Source: an uncultured Sphingobacteriaceae bacterium (GTDB lineage Bacteria > Bacteroidota > Bacteroidia > Sphingobacteriales > Sphingobacteriaceae). Taken from it: a stretch of DNA of 64,000 nt. Made by a program: the position numbers and the translations under genes. Below the pieces are notes generated by a model. The model did no database searches. It saw only the letters and a list, made by a program, of their open reading frames with translations, and was not told the origin of the DNA. Positions 53,355-61,504 of the stretch are shown here, piece after piece (the stretch's first letter is position 1; every line of letters starts with the position of its first letter). Location: contig CAMLLO010000018.1 of assembly GCA_946480915.1 (NCBI GenBank), positions 1 through 64,000 on the forward strand, given 5' to 3'.

Positions 53355-54233
53355 ATGGAAGAATTTGAAAGCAGCTCTGCTGCTAAAAAGACTAAAACCG
53401 TTTACATTTCTACCGTTATTAGTATTGCTCTGGTTTTACTGATGATCGGTTTATTGGGCCTTATAATGGTTCACGCAAAAAATCTTTCTAATTATGTAAA
53501 GGAAAATATTGTTTTGAACATTATAGTAAGTGATGGGGCAAAAGAAGTAGACGTGCTGGCATTACAAAAGCAACTCGATGCCCACCCTTTTGTGTTAAAG
53601 TCTCAATATGTAAGCAAGGAACTTGCAGCACGAAATCTTCAAAAAGATTTGGGTGAAGAGTTTGTAGAATTCTTAGGTTATAATCCGCTTCTTTCTTCTA
53701 TTGACATTTACATGAAGGCCGAACACGCCAACAACGCCAGTATACAGAAATTCACTAACGAGCTGACTAAAAATCCATTGGTTAAAGAGGTGATTTATCA
53801 AAAATCTCTGATAGATATGGTAAACCAGAACATCAAAATCATCGGACTGGTAATTCTTGGATTCGCGTGTGTATTATTGATAATCTCGATTGCTTTAATA
53901 AATAATACTATCCGACTTTCGATCTATTCGCAGCGTTTCCTGATTAAAAGTATGCAGCTGGTTGGCGCAACCAAAAGCTTTATAAGAAGACCCTTTTTAA
54001 CTTATGGAGTTCTTCATGGTTTATTGGGCGCCCTCATTGCAATTATACTTTTGCTGATAACTTTATATGTCGCGCAGCAGCAAATTCCGGAATTAGTGAT
54101 CTTAAAAAATTGGGTGGAATTTGGGATGGTATTTGCCGGAGTATTGGCAATAGGCATTATGATCTCTCTTTTCAGCACTTATTTCGCGGTAAGCAAATAC
54201 CTACGTTCAAAAATTTACGATCTTTATAGATAA
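53355..54233 (+). CDS. ftsX: Cell division protein FtsX
   Basis: The permease-like partner of FtsE, which relays ATP hydrolysis to cell-wall hydrolases during division. The 292-residue protein has a cytoplasmic N-terminus, a first helix (ISIALVLLMIGLLGLIM), an extracytoplasmic FtsX domain (about 50-150) and three more helices at the C-terminus with the motif MQLVGATKSFIRRPF. No ftsE is adjacent, which is common in Bacteroidota. Its last base is the first base of the following DUF3098 start, so the two are coupled. Confidence 0.92.
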   Translation: MEEFESSSAAKKTKTVYISTVISIALVLLMIGLLGLIMVHAKNLSNYVKENIVLNIIVSDGAKEVDVLALQKQLDAHPFVLKSQYVSKELAARNLQKDLGEEFVEFLGYNPLLSSIDIYMKAEHANNASIQKFTNELTKNPLVKEVIYQKSLIDMVNQNIKIIGLVILGFACVLLIISIALINNTIRLSIYSQRFLIKSMQLVGATKSFIRRPFLTYGVLHGLLGALIAIILLLITLYVAQQQIPELVILKNWVEFGMVFAGVLAIGIMISLFSTYFAVSKYLRSKIYDLYR

Positions 54234-54466
54234 TGGCACAAAAAAAAACAACAAGCACAGCAACTGAAAACATTCCGGTACGATTTGTATTCGGAAAAAG
54301 CAACTACCGTCTGATGCTCCTTAGTATTGCAGTTGTAGCACTTGGATTTATACTTATGATAGGCAGTACTGACATTTACGACTTCCGTAAAATAATTCTG
54401 GCTCCCATTGTAGTGTTAATCGGATTCGGCATAGGTTTTTTTGCGATTCTAAAGAAGCGAGGCTAA
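54233..54466 (+). CDS. DUF3098 membrane protein
   Basis: A 77-residue protein of the DUF3098 family with two membrane helices (LMLLSIAVVALGFILMIG and APIVVLIGFGIGFFAIL) and a short basic C-terminus. Function unknown. It is nested between ftsX and uppP with a one-base overlap upstream and a 9-base gap downstream, so it is part of the cell-envelope operon. The ordered pair ftsX-DUF3098 is conserved in the phylum. Confidence 0.88.
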   Translation: MAQKKTTSTATENIPVRFVFGKSNYRLMLLSIAVVALGFILMIGSTDIYDFRKIILAPIVVLIGFGIGFFAILKKRG

Positions 54467-54475
54467 AATCTATTT

Positions 54476-55261
54476 ATGAGTATTTTCGAAGCAATTATCC
54501 TTGCTATTATAGAAGGGGTAACTGAGTTTTTACCGGTTTCCTCTACCGGCCACATGATTATCGGCTCGGCCATTATGGGCATTGAAACAGATCCTTTTGT
54601 GAAGATGTTTAATGTGGCCATACAGTTTGGTGCGATTTTATCGGTTATCGTTTTATATCGTCGCCGGTTTTTCAAATCTTTCGATTTCTACTTTAAACTA
54701 TTTGTTGCTTTTTTGCCTGCTGCCGTAATTGGTTTTCTTCTAAACGATTATATCGACATGCTTCTGGAAAATGTGTTGGTTGTTGCCACGATGCTCGTAT
54801 TAGGCGGAATCATACTTCTGTTTGTCGATAAATGGTTTAAGGGAGGAGAAATAGATTTCGACGTAAACTACCGCGAAGCTTTTTCTATCGGACTGTTTCA
54901 GGTGATCGCAATGATACCAGGCGTATCGCGGTCTGCAGCAACAATTATAGGCGGATTAACTCAAAAACTTACCCGCAAAGCAGCTGCAGAATTTTCGTTC
55001 TTTTTGGCTGTACCCACCATGTTTGCGGCTACCTGCTATAAAATGCTGAAATTCTATAAAGAAACAGGCTTTGCTTCCACGGATCTTAATGTGCTTATAA
55101 TTGGCAATATAGTTGCGTTTGTTGTTGCCTTGTTGGCTATCAGGTCTTTCGTAAGTTATGTTACAAAACATGGATTTAAAGTTTTCGGATATTACCGGAT
55201 TATTGTAGGTGTAGCCATTATTCTTCTCTACGTACTAGGCTACGATTTGAAAATTGTATAG
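54476..55261 (+). CDS. uppP: Undecaprenyl-diphosphatase
   Basis: UppP (BacA) removes one phosphate from undecaprenyl diphosphate so that the lipid carrier can be reused for peptidoglycan and other glycans. The 261-residue, helix-rich membrane protein has both active-site motifs: [17 protein letters not shown] (about residues 14-30, with E18 and H27) and [10 protein letters not shown]. Standard length. The stop overlaps the truB GTG start by one base. Confidence 0.95.
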   Translation: MSIFEAIILAIIEGVTEFLPVSSTGHMIIGSAIMGIETDPFVKMFNVAIQFGAILSVIVLYRRRFFKSFDFYFKLFVAFLPAAVIGFLLNDYIDMLLENVLVVATMLVLGGIILLFVDKWFKGGEIDFDVNYREAFSIGLFQVIAMIPGVSRSAATIIGGLTQKLTRKAAAEFSFFLAVPTMFAATCYKMLKFYKETGFASTDLNVLIIGNIVAFVVALLAIRSFVSYVTKHGFKVFGYYRIIVGVAIILLYVLGYDLKIV

Positions 55262-55989
55262 TGTCTGAAAAAACTTTCCCAGCTTTTAATTTCGCCGAAG
55301 GCGAAATGCTTTTAATAAATAAGCCTTACCGTTGGACGAGCTTCGATGTTGTCGGAAAAATAAGAAATTCGTTTAAGCCGCTGAAACTTAAAGTCGGTCA
55401 TGCCGGAACGCTGGATCCCTTGGCTACCGGCTTATTAATAATCTGCACCGGCAAACTCACCAAAAAAATAGACGAGTTTCAGGCTCAGGATAAAGAATAT
55501 ACAGGCACTATGACTTTAGGAGCCACCACCCCTTCTTACGATTTAGAAACGGAGGTTGATGCCACATTCAATATCAGCGAGCTTACAGAAGCGCAAATCC
55601 TGGGGAATTGTAAAAACTTTATTGGAGATCTGGAGCAATTCCCACCAGCGCATTCGGCGGTAAAAGTGGATGGAGACCGTTTATATTTAAAAGCAAGAAG
55701 AGGCGAAGCAGTCGAATTAAAATCCCGCAAGGTAAGTATTTCAGAATTTGAGATAACGCGCATTGAACTGCCCGAGGTTGATTTCAGAGTAGTTTGCAGC
55801 AAGGGAACATATATCAGATCACTGGTGTATGATTTTGGAAAGCTGTTAAACAACGGGGCCCATCTGTCAAAATTAAGAAGAACCCGCAGTGGCGATTTCC
55901 ACGTTGAGAATGCTTATGAAGTGATGGAGTTTGTGAACCATGTCAGAAGTTTAAAAGATGTTTCCACGTCATCAGATGAGGCTATTTAA
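55261..55989 (+). CDS. truB: tRNA pseudouridine-55 synthase
   Basis: TruB converts uridine 55 in the T-loop of tRNAs to pseudouridine. The 242-residue protein starts with GTG at the end of uppP. The catalytic aspartate is Asp52 in GHAGTLDPLATGLL, and CSKGTYIRSLVYDFGKLL is a second family motif. It is shorter at the C-terminus than E. coli TruB, without a PUA domain, as usual for this phylum. ribF follows 58 bases downstream with its own promoter. Confidence 0.95.
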   Translation: MSEKTFPAFNFAEGEMLLINKPYRWTSFDVVGKIRNSFKPLKLKVGHAGTLDPLATGLLIICTGKLTKKIDEFQAQDKEYTGTMTLGATTPSYDLETEVDATFNISELTEAQILGNCKNFIGDLEQFPPAHSAVKVDGDRLYLKARRGEAVELKSRKVSISEFEITRIELPEVDFRVVCSKGTYIRSLVYDFGKLLNNGAHLSKLRRTRSGDFHVENAYEVMEFVNHVRSLKDVSTSSDEAI

Positions 55990-56032
55990 TGCAAATAGTC
56001 AAGCATGGCAATTCTAATCAACACAATTTCCA

Positions 56033-56040
56033 TAAATTAG
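56033..56040 (+). promoter_or_regulatory. Possible -7 box of ribF
   Basis: TAAATTAG is one base off the -7 consensus and lies seven bases before the ATG at 56048. Confidence 0.4.
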
Positions 56041-56047
56041 CCGGATA

Positions 56048-56980
56048 ATGAAGATCTACAGACATCTGGATGAATTTGAAAAGGTTAGCAATGCAGTGGT
56101 TACCATCGGCACTTTCGACGGAGTTCATATTGGACATCGAAAAATCATATCACGATTAACAGAAGTTGCAAAGCAAATTAATGGAGAAAGTGTGATTCTT
56201 ACTTTCTTCCCGCATCCGCGGATGATTATTAATCCTGAAGATGTAAATCTCAAACTGATCACAACCATTAATGAGAAGGCAAAGCTCTTAGAAAACCTGG
56301 GCGTTGATCATTTAATCATCACTCCGTTTACACGTGATTTTTCTAACCTCAGCGCAGAAACCTATATCAAAGAAATTTTGGTAGATAAAATCGGCACGAA
56401 GAAAATCATCATCGGCTACGACCATCATTTTGGTAAGGATCGGGAGGGTAATTTAAAGCAATTACAAAAATTCTCATCTGATTATCATTACGAAGTAGAA
56501 GAAATTCCGGAACAGGATATCCACGATATTGCCGTAAGCTCAACCCAAATACGACATGCTTTGTTAAAAGGAGATGTAGGAACCGCGAACGAATTTTTGG
56601 GATATCCATTTAGCTTGTTCGGCCGGGTTATAAAAGGCGATCAACTAGGAAGAACAATGGGCTTTCCAACAGCCAACCTTTTAATTGAAGAAAACTATAA
56701 ACTTATTCCAAGAGACGGAATATATGCCGTAAAAGTCAGAATTGATTCTGACTCTCAAGTCTACAGTGGAATGGCATACATCGGAAATCGCCCCACGATA
56801 AACGGTATGTCAAAGAACATAGAAGTAAATATTTTTGACTTTTCACGAGATATCTATCGTCAGTATATTACAATTGAATATCATCATTTTATCAGGGATG
56901 ATATGCGCTTCGATAATATGGATGACTTGAAAGCCCAAATTACAAAGGATAAACAATCCGCAATAAGTTTGTTATCTTAA
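56048..56980 (+). CDS. ribF: Bifunctional riboflavin kinase / FAD synthetase
   Basis: RibF phosphorylates riboflavin to FMN and adenylates it to FAD. The N-terminal adenylyltransferase part (about 1-185) has VTIGTFDGVHIGHRKII and GYDHHFGKDREG. The C-terminal kinase part (from about 190) has GRTMGFPTANL and the conserved GMAYIGNRPTING. The 310-residue length is standard. It follows truB and precedes a DUF2157 gene. Confidence 0.95.
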   Translation: MKIYRHLDEFEKVSNAVVTIGTFDGVHIGHRKIISRLTEVAKQINGESVILTFFPHPRMIINPEDVNLKLITTINEKAKLLENLGVDHLIITPFTRDFSNLSAETYIKEILVDKIGTKKIIIGYDHHFGKDREGNLKQLQKFSSDYHYEVEEIPEQDIHDIAVSSTQIRHALLKGDVGTANEFLGYPFSLFGRVIKGDQLGRTMGFPTANLLIEENYKLIPRDGIYAVKVRIDSDSQVYSGMAYIGNRPTINGMSKNIEVNIFDFSRDIYRQYITIEYHHFIRDDMRFDNMDDLKAQITKDKQSAISLLS

Positions 56981-57008
56981 CGGTTAGTGTTTAAGATAAT
57001 CACGAATT

Positions 57009-58088
57009 TTGAAAAAACTTAATCTTGACAAACAGGAAGCAGACTTTCTAAACAATACTATTCATCACTGGCAAAGCAATGGGATTTTAAATCCCGACAC
57101 CGCCGAACAGCTCAGAAGTTCATATGAGGTAAAAGAGTTTGACTGGCGGCGGCTGGCGCAATACTCTTTTTGGGTGGCTTTAGCCTGCGGACTTATAGCT
57201 TTCGCCTCTCTGGTTATTGATGACGATGTGCTTGATCTTCTGAAAAAGATCTCGGATACACCAGATATTATAATCAGCGTAATTTCTGGGGGTTTAGCAG
57301 CCTGGTTATATTATCGGGGGCAGAAAAGCAAAGAATTGTTTCCCGAAAAAATATTCAGCAATGAAGCGATTGTTTTTGTAGGGGTGTTATTTACCGCCAG
57401 TTCTATCGCATTTCTGGGCAAGGCCCTGGATAATGGAACGGGCCATTTTTCGATATTGTTTTTACTCTCGGTTTTTGTATATGGATATTTAGCGGTTAAA
57501 TTTAAATCGCGGGTAATCTGGGCCTTTGCATTAATCTCTCTGGGAAGCTGGTTTGGTACAGAAACCGGCTATCAAACTGCGTGGAGTGATTATTTTTTAC
57601 GAATGAACTACCCCTTACGCTTTGTGTTTTTCGGTGCATTTCTAACCTTGGCTGGGTTTAACCTTTACAGAATCAAAATTCTTGAACTATTTAGAACTGC
57701 AACCTATGTTATTGGATTATTATACCTTTTTGTGTCGCTATGGCTACTCTCTATTTTCGGAAACTTCGGAAACCTGGAAGACTGGTTTAACATCAGGCAA
57801 ACAGAAATCTTCTATTATGGCATTCTTTCCGCTCTGATTTCTGCGGGCTTCATTGTTTATGGACTGAAGAAAAAGGATGAAATTGCCAGAGAATTTGGAA
57901 TTACGTTTCTACTCATAAACATTTACACGCGTTATTTTGAATATCTATGGGATAGAACCGATAAGGCGATCTTTTTTGGAGTTCTGGCTATCTCCTTCTG
58001 GCTTATCGGCCGAAAGGCGGAAAAGATCTGGAATCTTGAGATATTCTCGAAGAAAGACAAACCAACAGAGGTTCAAGCAGATAAATAA
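57009..58088 (+). CDS. DUF2157 membrane protein
   Basis: A 359-residue protein with a cytoplasmic N-terminal DUF2157 domain (DKQEADFLNNTIHHWQSNG onwards), then at least eight hydrophobic helices, ending in a short polar tail. The family is of unknown function and usually membrane-bound. It starts with TTG at 57009, 28 bases after ribF, because no ATG is available in frame nearby. The start and expression signal are therefore less certain than for its neighbours. Confidence 0.75.
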   Translation: MKKLNLDKQEADFLNNTIHHWQSNGILNPDTAEQLRSSYEVKEFDWRRLAQYSFWVALACGLIAFASLVIDDDVLDLLKKISDTPDIIISVISGGLAAWLYYRGQKSKELFPEKIFSNEAIVFVGVLFTASSIAFLGKALDNGTGHFSILFLLSVFVYGYLAVKFKSRVIWAFALISLGSWFGTETGYQTAWSDYFLRMNYPLRFVFFGAFLTLAGFNLYRIKILELFRTATYVIGLLYLFVSLWLLSIFGNFGNLEDWFNIRQTEIFYYGILSALISAGFIVYGLKKKDEIAREFGITFLLINIYTRYFEYLWDRTDKAIFFGVLAISFWLIGRKAEKIWNLEIFSKKDKPTEVQADK

Positions 58089-58117
58089 AAAGCCATTCGC
58101 TGTTTAAACGAATGGCT
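58087..58117 (-). terminator. yceI terminator (convergent with the DUF2157 gene)
   Basis: AGCCATTCG and CGAATGGCT (58091-58099, 58109-58117) form a perfect 9-bp stem. The minus strand follows with TTTTT, so it mainly serves yceI, and it may also stop the DUF2157 transcript. Confidence 0.7.
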
Positions 58118-58142
58118 CAAAATTATTGATCCGGATTTTGGG

Positions 58143-58676
58143 TTAAGCTTGCTTAATAAACTGAACGTTCATCGTTAATTTAATCTCATCTCCTACTACA
58201 ATTGCACCGGCTTCGGTGATGGCGTTCCATTGTAAACCAAATTCCTTACGGCTTATTTTTCCGATTACTTCAAATCCGGCTTTAAAGTTGCCGTAAAAAT
58301 CCGTCGCGGTGCCGCCGTATTCGACTTTAAAAGTTACCGGTCTGGTAATATCTTTAATCGTCAGATCTCCGGTAAGAGTATACTCATCTTCACTTACTTT
58401 CTTGAAAGAAGTTGATTTAAACTTCATTTTAGGGTATTTTTCAACCTCAAAAAAATCAGCAGAACGCAAATGATCATCTCGCTGCTGCTGATTAGTATCG
58501 ATACTTGCAACATCAATAGTAAAATCGATATCGGCGTCAATAAAATCTTCGTTCTCTGAAACTACTTTACCGTCAAAACCTTTAAAATTCCCGGTTACGG
58601 TGGAAATCACAAGATGTTTTGCTTTAAATTGGATCTCTGAATGCATTGGGTCTAAGACCCAGGTAGTTGCTGCCAT
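58143..58676 (-). CDS. YceI-family protein
   Basis: A 177-residue lipocalin-like YceI protein, a family that binds isoprenoid-like lipids. The family opening is TTWVLDPMHSEIQFKAKHLVISTVTG; ITRPVTFKVEYGG and EFGLQWN are also typical. There is no signal peptide, so it is cytoplasmic, unlike the exported E. coli homologue. I start at 58676, not at the ATG eight codons upstream, because the extra residues have no family match. Ligand unknown. Confidence 0.8.
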   Translation of the reverse strand: MAATTWVLDPMHSEIQFKAKHLVISTVTGNFKGFDGKVVSENEDFIDADIDFTIDVASIDTNQQQRDDHLRSADFFEVEKYPKMKFKSTSFKKVSEDEYTLTGDLTIKDITRPVTFKVEYGGTATDFYGNFKAGFEVIGKISRKEFGLQWNAITEAGAIVVGDEIKLTMNVQFIKQA

Positions 58677-58841
58677 AATGTTGTGTTGTTTAATATACAA
58701 TACAAAGAAAGAAAAATAGATGTTTAAACATGTAATTGCTGTGTAATTTATAACATCCTGTAAAAGAAATAGTTTTTCTGAAACTTTAACGACTTAATTA
58801 AGAATAAATTAGAACCAGGAAAGAATTTTAAAAGCCTGAAA

Positions 58842-59261
58842 TTACAAGCTTTTAAGATTGAGAGAATAGGTAATTTCTACGCCGCCGGCAGCAAGCATAT
58901 CATGTACAGAACAGTATTTTTTTACAGCAAGTTCTGCTGCTTTTTCGACCTTAGCAGCATCCAGATTTCCGCTGATATTGAAGGTCAGATGGATTTTAGT
59001 AAATACAGCAGGTACTTCATCCTTTCGCTCGCCTTCAACCTCGACAGAAACATCGGAAACTTGCTGGCGCTGTTTTTTAAGAATAGAAAGCAGATCAAAA
59101 GAACTGCAAGAACCTAGTGCCATTAACACAAGCTCCATGGGTCTAACACCCAAACCTTGTCCCCCAATAGCTTCAGAACCATCTACATGCACCTTTACGT
59201 TTTCGGCACCCGAAGCTTCGAAATGGACAGCATCGTTAACTCGTTTTAATTCTACTTTCAT
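58842..59261 (-). CDS. OsmC-family protein
   Basis: A 139-residue OsmC/YhfA-type protein. In the OsmC family, redox-active cysteines reduce organic hydroperoxides; here LMALGSCSSFDLL (first cysteine, about residue 52) and KKYCSVHDMLAAG (second, about 114) match the pair. Its ATG overlaps the stop of the upstream metZ gene by four bases, so both are transcribed and translated together, which hints at a link with sulfur or thiol metabolism. Confidence 0.88.
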   Translation of the reverse strand: MKVELKRVNDAVHFEASGAENVKVHVDGSEAIGGQGLGVRPMELVLMALGSCSSFDLLSILKKQRQQVSDVSVEVEGERKDEVPAVFTKIHLTFNISGNLDAAKVEKAAELAVKKYCSVHDMLAAGGVEITYSLNLKSL

Positions 59262-60427
59262 TTTGAATTATCTAAGGCTTGTTTAATATCGTTAAGAATG
59301 TCTTCCGCATCTTCAAGTCCGACAGAAATGCGTATACTTCCCGGTTGAATGCCTATTGCCTGACGCTCTTCTTCACTTAATTTAGAATGAGTAGTTGAAG
59401 CCGGATGGGTTGCAATAGACCGTGAATCGCCCAGATTTGATGAAATTAAGATCATCTCTAAAGCATCCAGAAACTTCTTTGCCCGATCAAAACCACCTTT
59501 TATATTAAATGTAACAATTCCGCCACCCTGTTTCATCTGACGTTTTGCCAACTCGTATTGAGGGTGCGACGGTAAATGAGGGTAACGAACCTGCTCAACT
59601 TCTGCATGTTGTTCTAACATTTCGGCCAGTTTCAAAGCAGAACTGCAATGACGATCCATGCGAATGGTAAGAGTTTCCAGGCTTTTTGAAAAAATCCAAG
59701 CATTAAATGCCGACATAGCAGGACCTGTATGACGGATAAAGAACATCAACTCTTTCATTAAATCGGCTCGCCCAACTACTACACCACCCAAAACACGACC
59801 TTGTCCGTCAAAATATTTAGTAGCAGAATGACTTACCAAATCAGCGCCATATTCGATAGGTTTTTGCAGATAAGGTGTCGCAAAACAGTTATCTACATTT
59901 ATAATAATATTCGGGTGCTTCTTTTTTAATCCACCAAGCCATTCTAAATCTACCAACTCTAATCCAGGATTTGATGGCGTTTCAAGAAAAATCATTTTAG
60001 TTTCCGGACGAATGGCAGCTTCCCATTCTTCAGGCTTCGAAGCATCTACGTAGGTATATGTTATTCCCCACCGCGGAAATAGTTGATTCAGTAACTGATG
60101 AGTAGACCCAAATATGGAACGGCATGCAAGAATATGATCCCCGCTTTTCAGTAAACCTGCCAGCGAGGCAAAAACACCAGCCATACCAGAGGAAAACGCG
60201 AGTCCGGCTTCAGCACCTTCAAGTTCGCACACTTTATCTATAAACTCGGTAGTATTTGGATTAGAATAACGCGAATAAATATTGCCAGGAATTTCATCAG
60301 CAAACGTAGCCCTTCCCTGCTCTGCATCATCAAAGATAAAGCTGGAGGTAAGATACAAAGGAACCGAATGCTCCCTGTTTTGGCTGCGCGCCGCCTGTTT
60401 ACGTATAAGTTTTGATTGCTCTTTCAT
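59258..60427 (-). CDS. metZ: O-succinylhomoserine sulfhydrylase-type trans-sulfuration enzyme
   Basis: A 389-residue PLP enzyme of the Cys/Met metabolism family. The PLP lysine is in SATKYFDGQGRVLGG; the family sequences FEDAEQGRATF-like start (FIFDDAEQGRATFADEIPG), AGLAFSSGMAGVFASLAG and GDSRSIATHPASTTHSKL are present. MetZ joins sulfide to O-succinylhomoserine (or a related ester) to make homocysteine; MetB-type activity cannot be excluded by sequence. The promoter box lies eight bases before the start. Confidence 0.85.
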   Translation of the reverse strand: MKEQSKLIRKQAARSQNREHSVPLYLTSSFIFDDAEQGRATFADEIPGNIYSRYSNPNTTEFIDKVCELEGAEAGLAFSSGMAGVFASLAGLLKSGDHILACRSIFGSTHQLLNQLFPRWGITYTYVDASKPEEWEAAIRPETKMIFLETPSNPGLELVDLEWLGGLKKKHPNIIINVDNCFATPYLQKPIEYGADLVSHSATKYFDGQGRVLGGVVVGRADLMKELMFFIRHTGPAMSAFNAWIFSKSLETLTIRMDRHCSSALKLAEMLEQHAEVEQVRYPHLPSHPQYELAKRQMKQGGGIVTFNIKGGFDRAKKFLDALEMILISSNLGDSRSIATHPASTTHSKLSEEERQAIGIQPGSIRISVGLEDAEDILNDIKQALDNSK

Positions 60428-60434
60428 CAGAAGG

Positions 60435-60442
60435 CAAACTTA
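60435..60442 (-). promoter_or_regulatory. -7 box of metZ-osmC
   Basis: CAAACTTA on the plus strand reads TAAGTTTG on the minus strand, an exact match, ending eight bases before the metZ start. It drives metZ and the overlapping osmC. Confidence 0.6.
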
Positions 60443-60509
60443 CGGAAGATTAGGGTAAAATTTGTGTCAAAAAGATTAGGTCTATCCTAATAAGAAAAAA
60501 AAATACAAC

Positions 60510-61445
60510 CTAAAATAAAAACTTCAGAATACTTCTTAAGCTTACCAAAACAACAATAATTCCAACAGCTACCATAATAGTTTTAGCGGAAATGCGGTTT
60601 GATACCCGTGCTGCGATGGGAGATGCAATTGCACTACCAATTACCAGTCCTCCAATTGCCTCCCAATGAAGCCCTTTTAACATCGTGATAAATGTTAATG
60701 AACTCATAAAAGCCACAAAAAACCTGGAGGCTTTGACCGAACCGAGAGAAAACCGGGCATGCCTTCCACCAGCAATCAAGGTTGATAATACAATCGATCC
60801 CCAGCCGCCTCCACCAACGGCGTCAATTAGTCCCCCGCTAAAGCCCAATACTGCTATGTTCTTTATTTTCTTTTTTATCTCCCCTTTTTTCCTTTTAAGA
60901 TTAAAAGCCTTTGAAAGAATTACTGTTCCCAGGATTAAAGTATATACAGAAATAAATGGCTTAGTATAATTACTGTAATGTTCTAATGACGATAAAAGAA
61001 AGGCTCCTATCATGGCGCCGACAATACCCGGAATTACCAGCATTTTGAACAGCTTCGTATTTACATTACCCATTTTGTAATGCATTAATCCGGCAATTCC
61101 GTTACTAAGTATCTCTGATAAATGTACAGCGGTACTGGCCGAAGCGGGGGGAATACCCATAGACAAACTGAATGTGGTCGAAGTTACGCCGTATGACATG
61201 CCGATCGCACCATCGATCATTGCAAAAATGAAGCCTGCAATCAGGAAATAATAAAAGTTAACTGGAATATCAGAAAAATATGTTTTGAAGGACGGAACGT
61301 ATTGCCAAAGCACTATGATCGCGATCAATATAAGGAACATAGAAGCAACCGTAAGTATTCGCTTCGTTTTACGAAGTTGTGGCTGCGATACAATCGGGTC
61401 TTCCTGAACTATTATTTCTGGCTCTTCTATAGTATTTATCTCCAT
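60510..61445 (-). CDS. TauE/SafE-type anion exporter/permease
   Basis: A 311-residue membrane protein of the TauE/SafE family, which moves sulfite or organosulfonates. It has a cytoplasmic N-terminus (about 40 residues) and about eight membrane helices, with the family's repeated halves: FAMIDGAIGMSYGVTSTTF and GFSGGLIDAVGGGGWGSIVL. Being 83 bases upstream of metZ on the same strand, it may supply or export sulfur compounds linked to cysteine/methionine synthesis; this is inferred from position. It has its own promoter. Confidence 0.88.
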   Translation of the reverse strand: MEINTIEEPEIIVQEDPIVSQPQLRKTKRILTVASMFLILIAIIVLWQYVPSFKTYFSDIPVNFYYFLIAGFIFAMIDGAIGMSYGVTSTTFSLSMGIPPASASTAVHLSEILSNGIAGLMHYKMGNVNTKLFKMLVIPGIVGAMIGAFLLSSLEHYSNYTKPFISVYTLILGTVILSKAFNLKRKKGEIKKKIKNIAVLGFSGGLIDAVGGGGWGSIVLSTLIAGGRHARFSLGSVKASRFFVAFMSSLTFITMLKGLHWEAIGGLVIGSAIASPIAARVSNRISAKTIMVAVGIIVVLVSLRSILKFLF

Positions 61446-61466
61446 CAGGGCTTAATTCTGCGCCCA

Positions 61467-61474
61467 AAAATACA
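61467..61474 (-). promoter_or_regulatory. -7 box of the TauE/SafE gene
   Basis: CAAAAATA on the plus strand reads TATTTTTG on the minus strand, an exact -7 match. The leader to the start at 61445 is about 15-20 bases. Confidence 0.5.
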
Positions 61475-61504
61475 AAGTATATATGATAAGTAGGATATCC
61501 CGTT

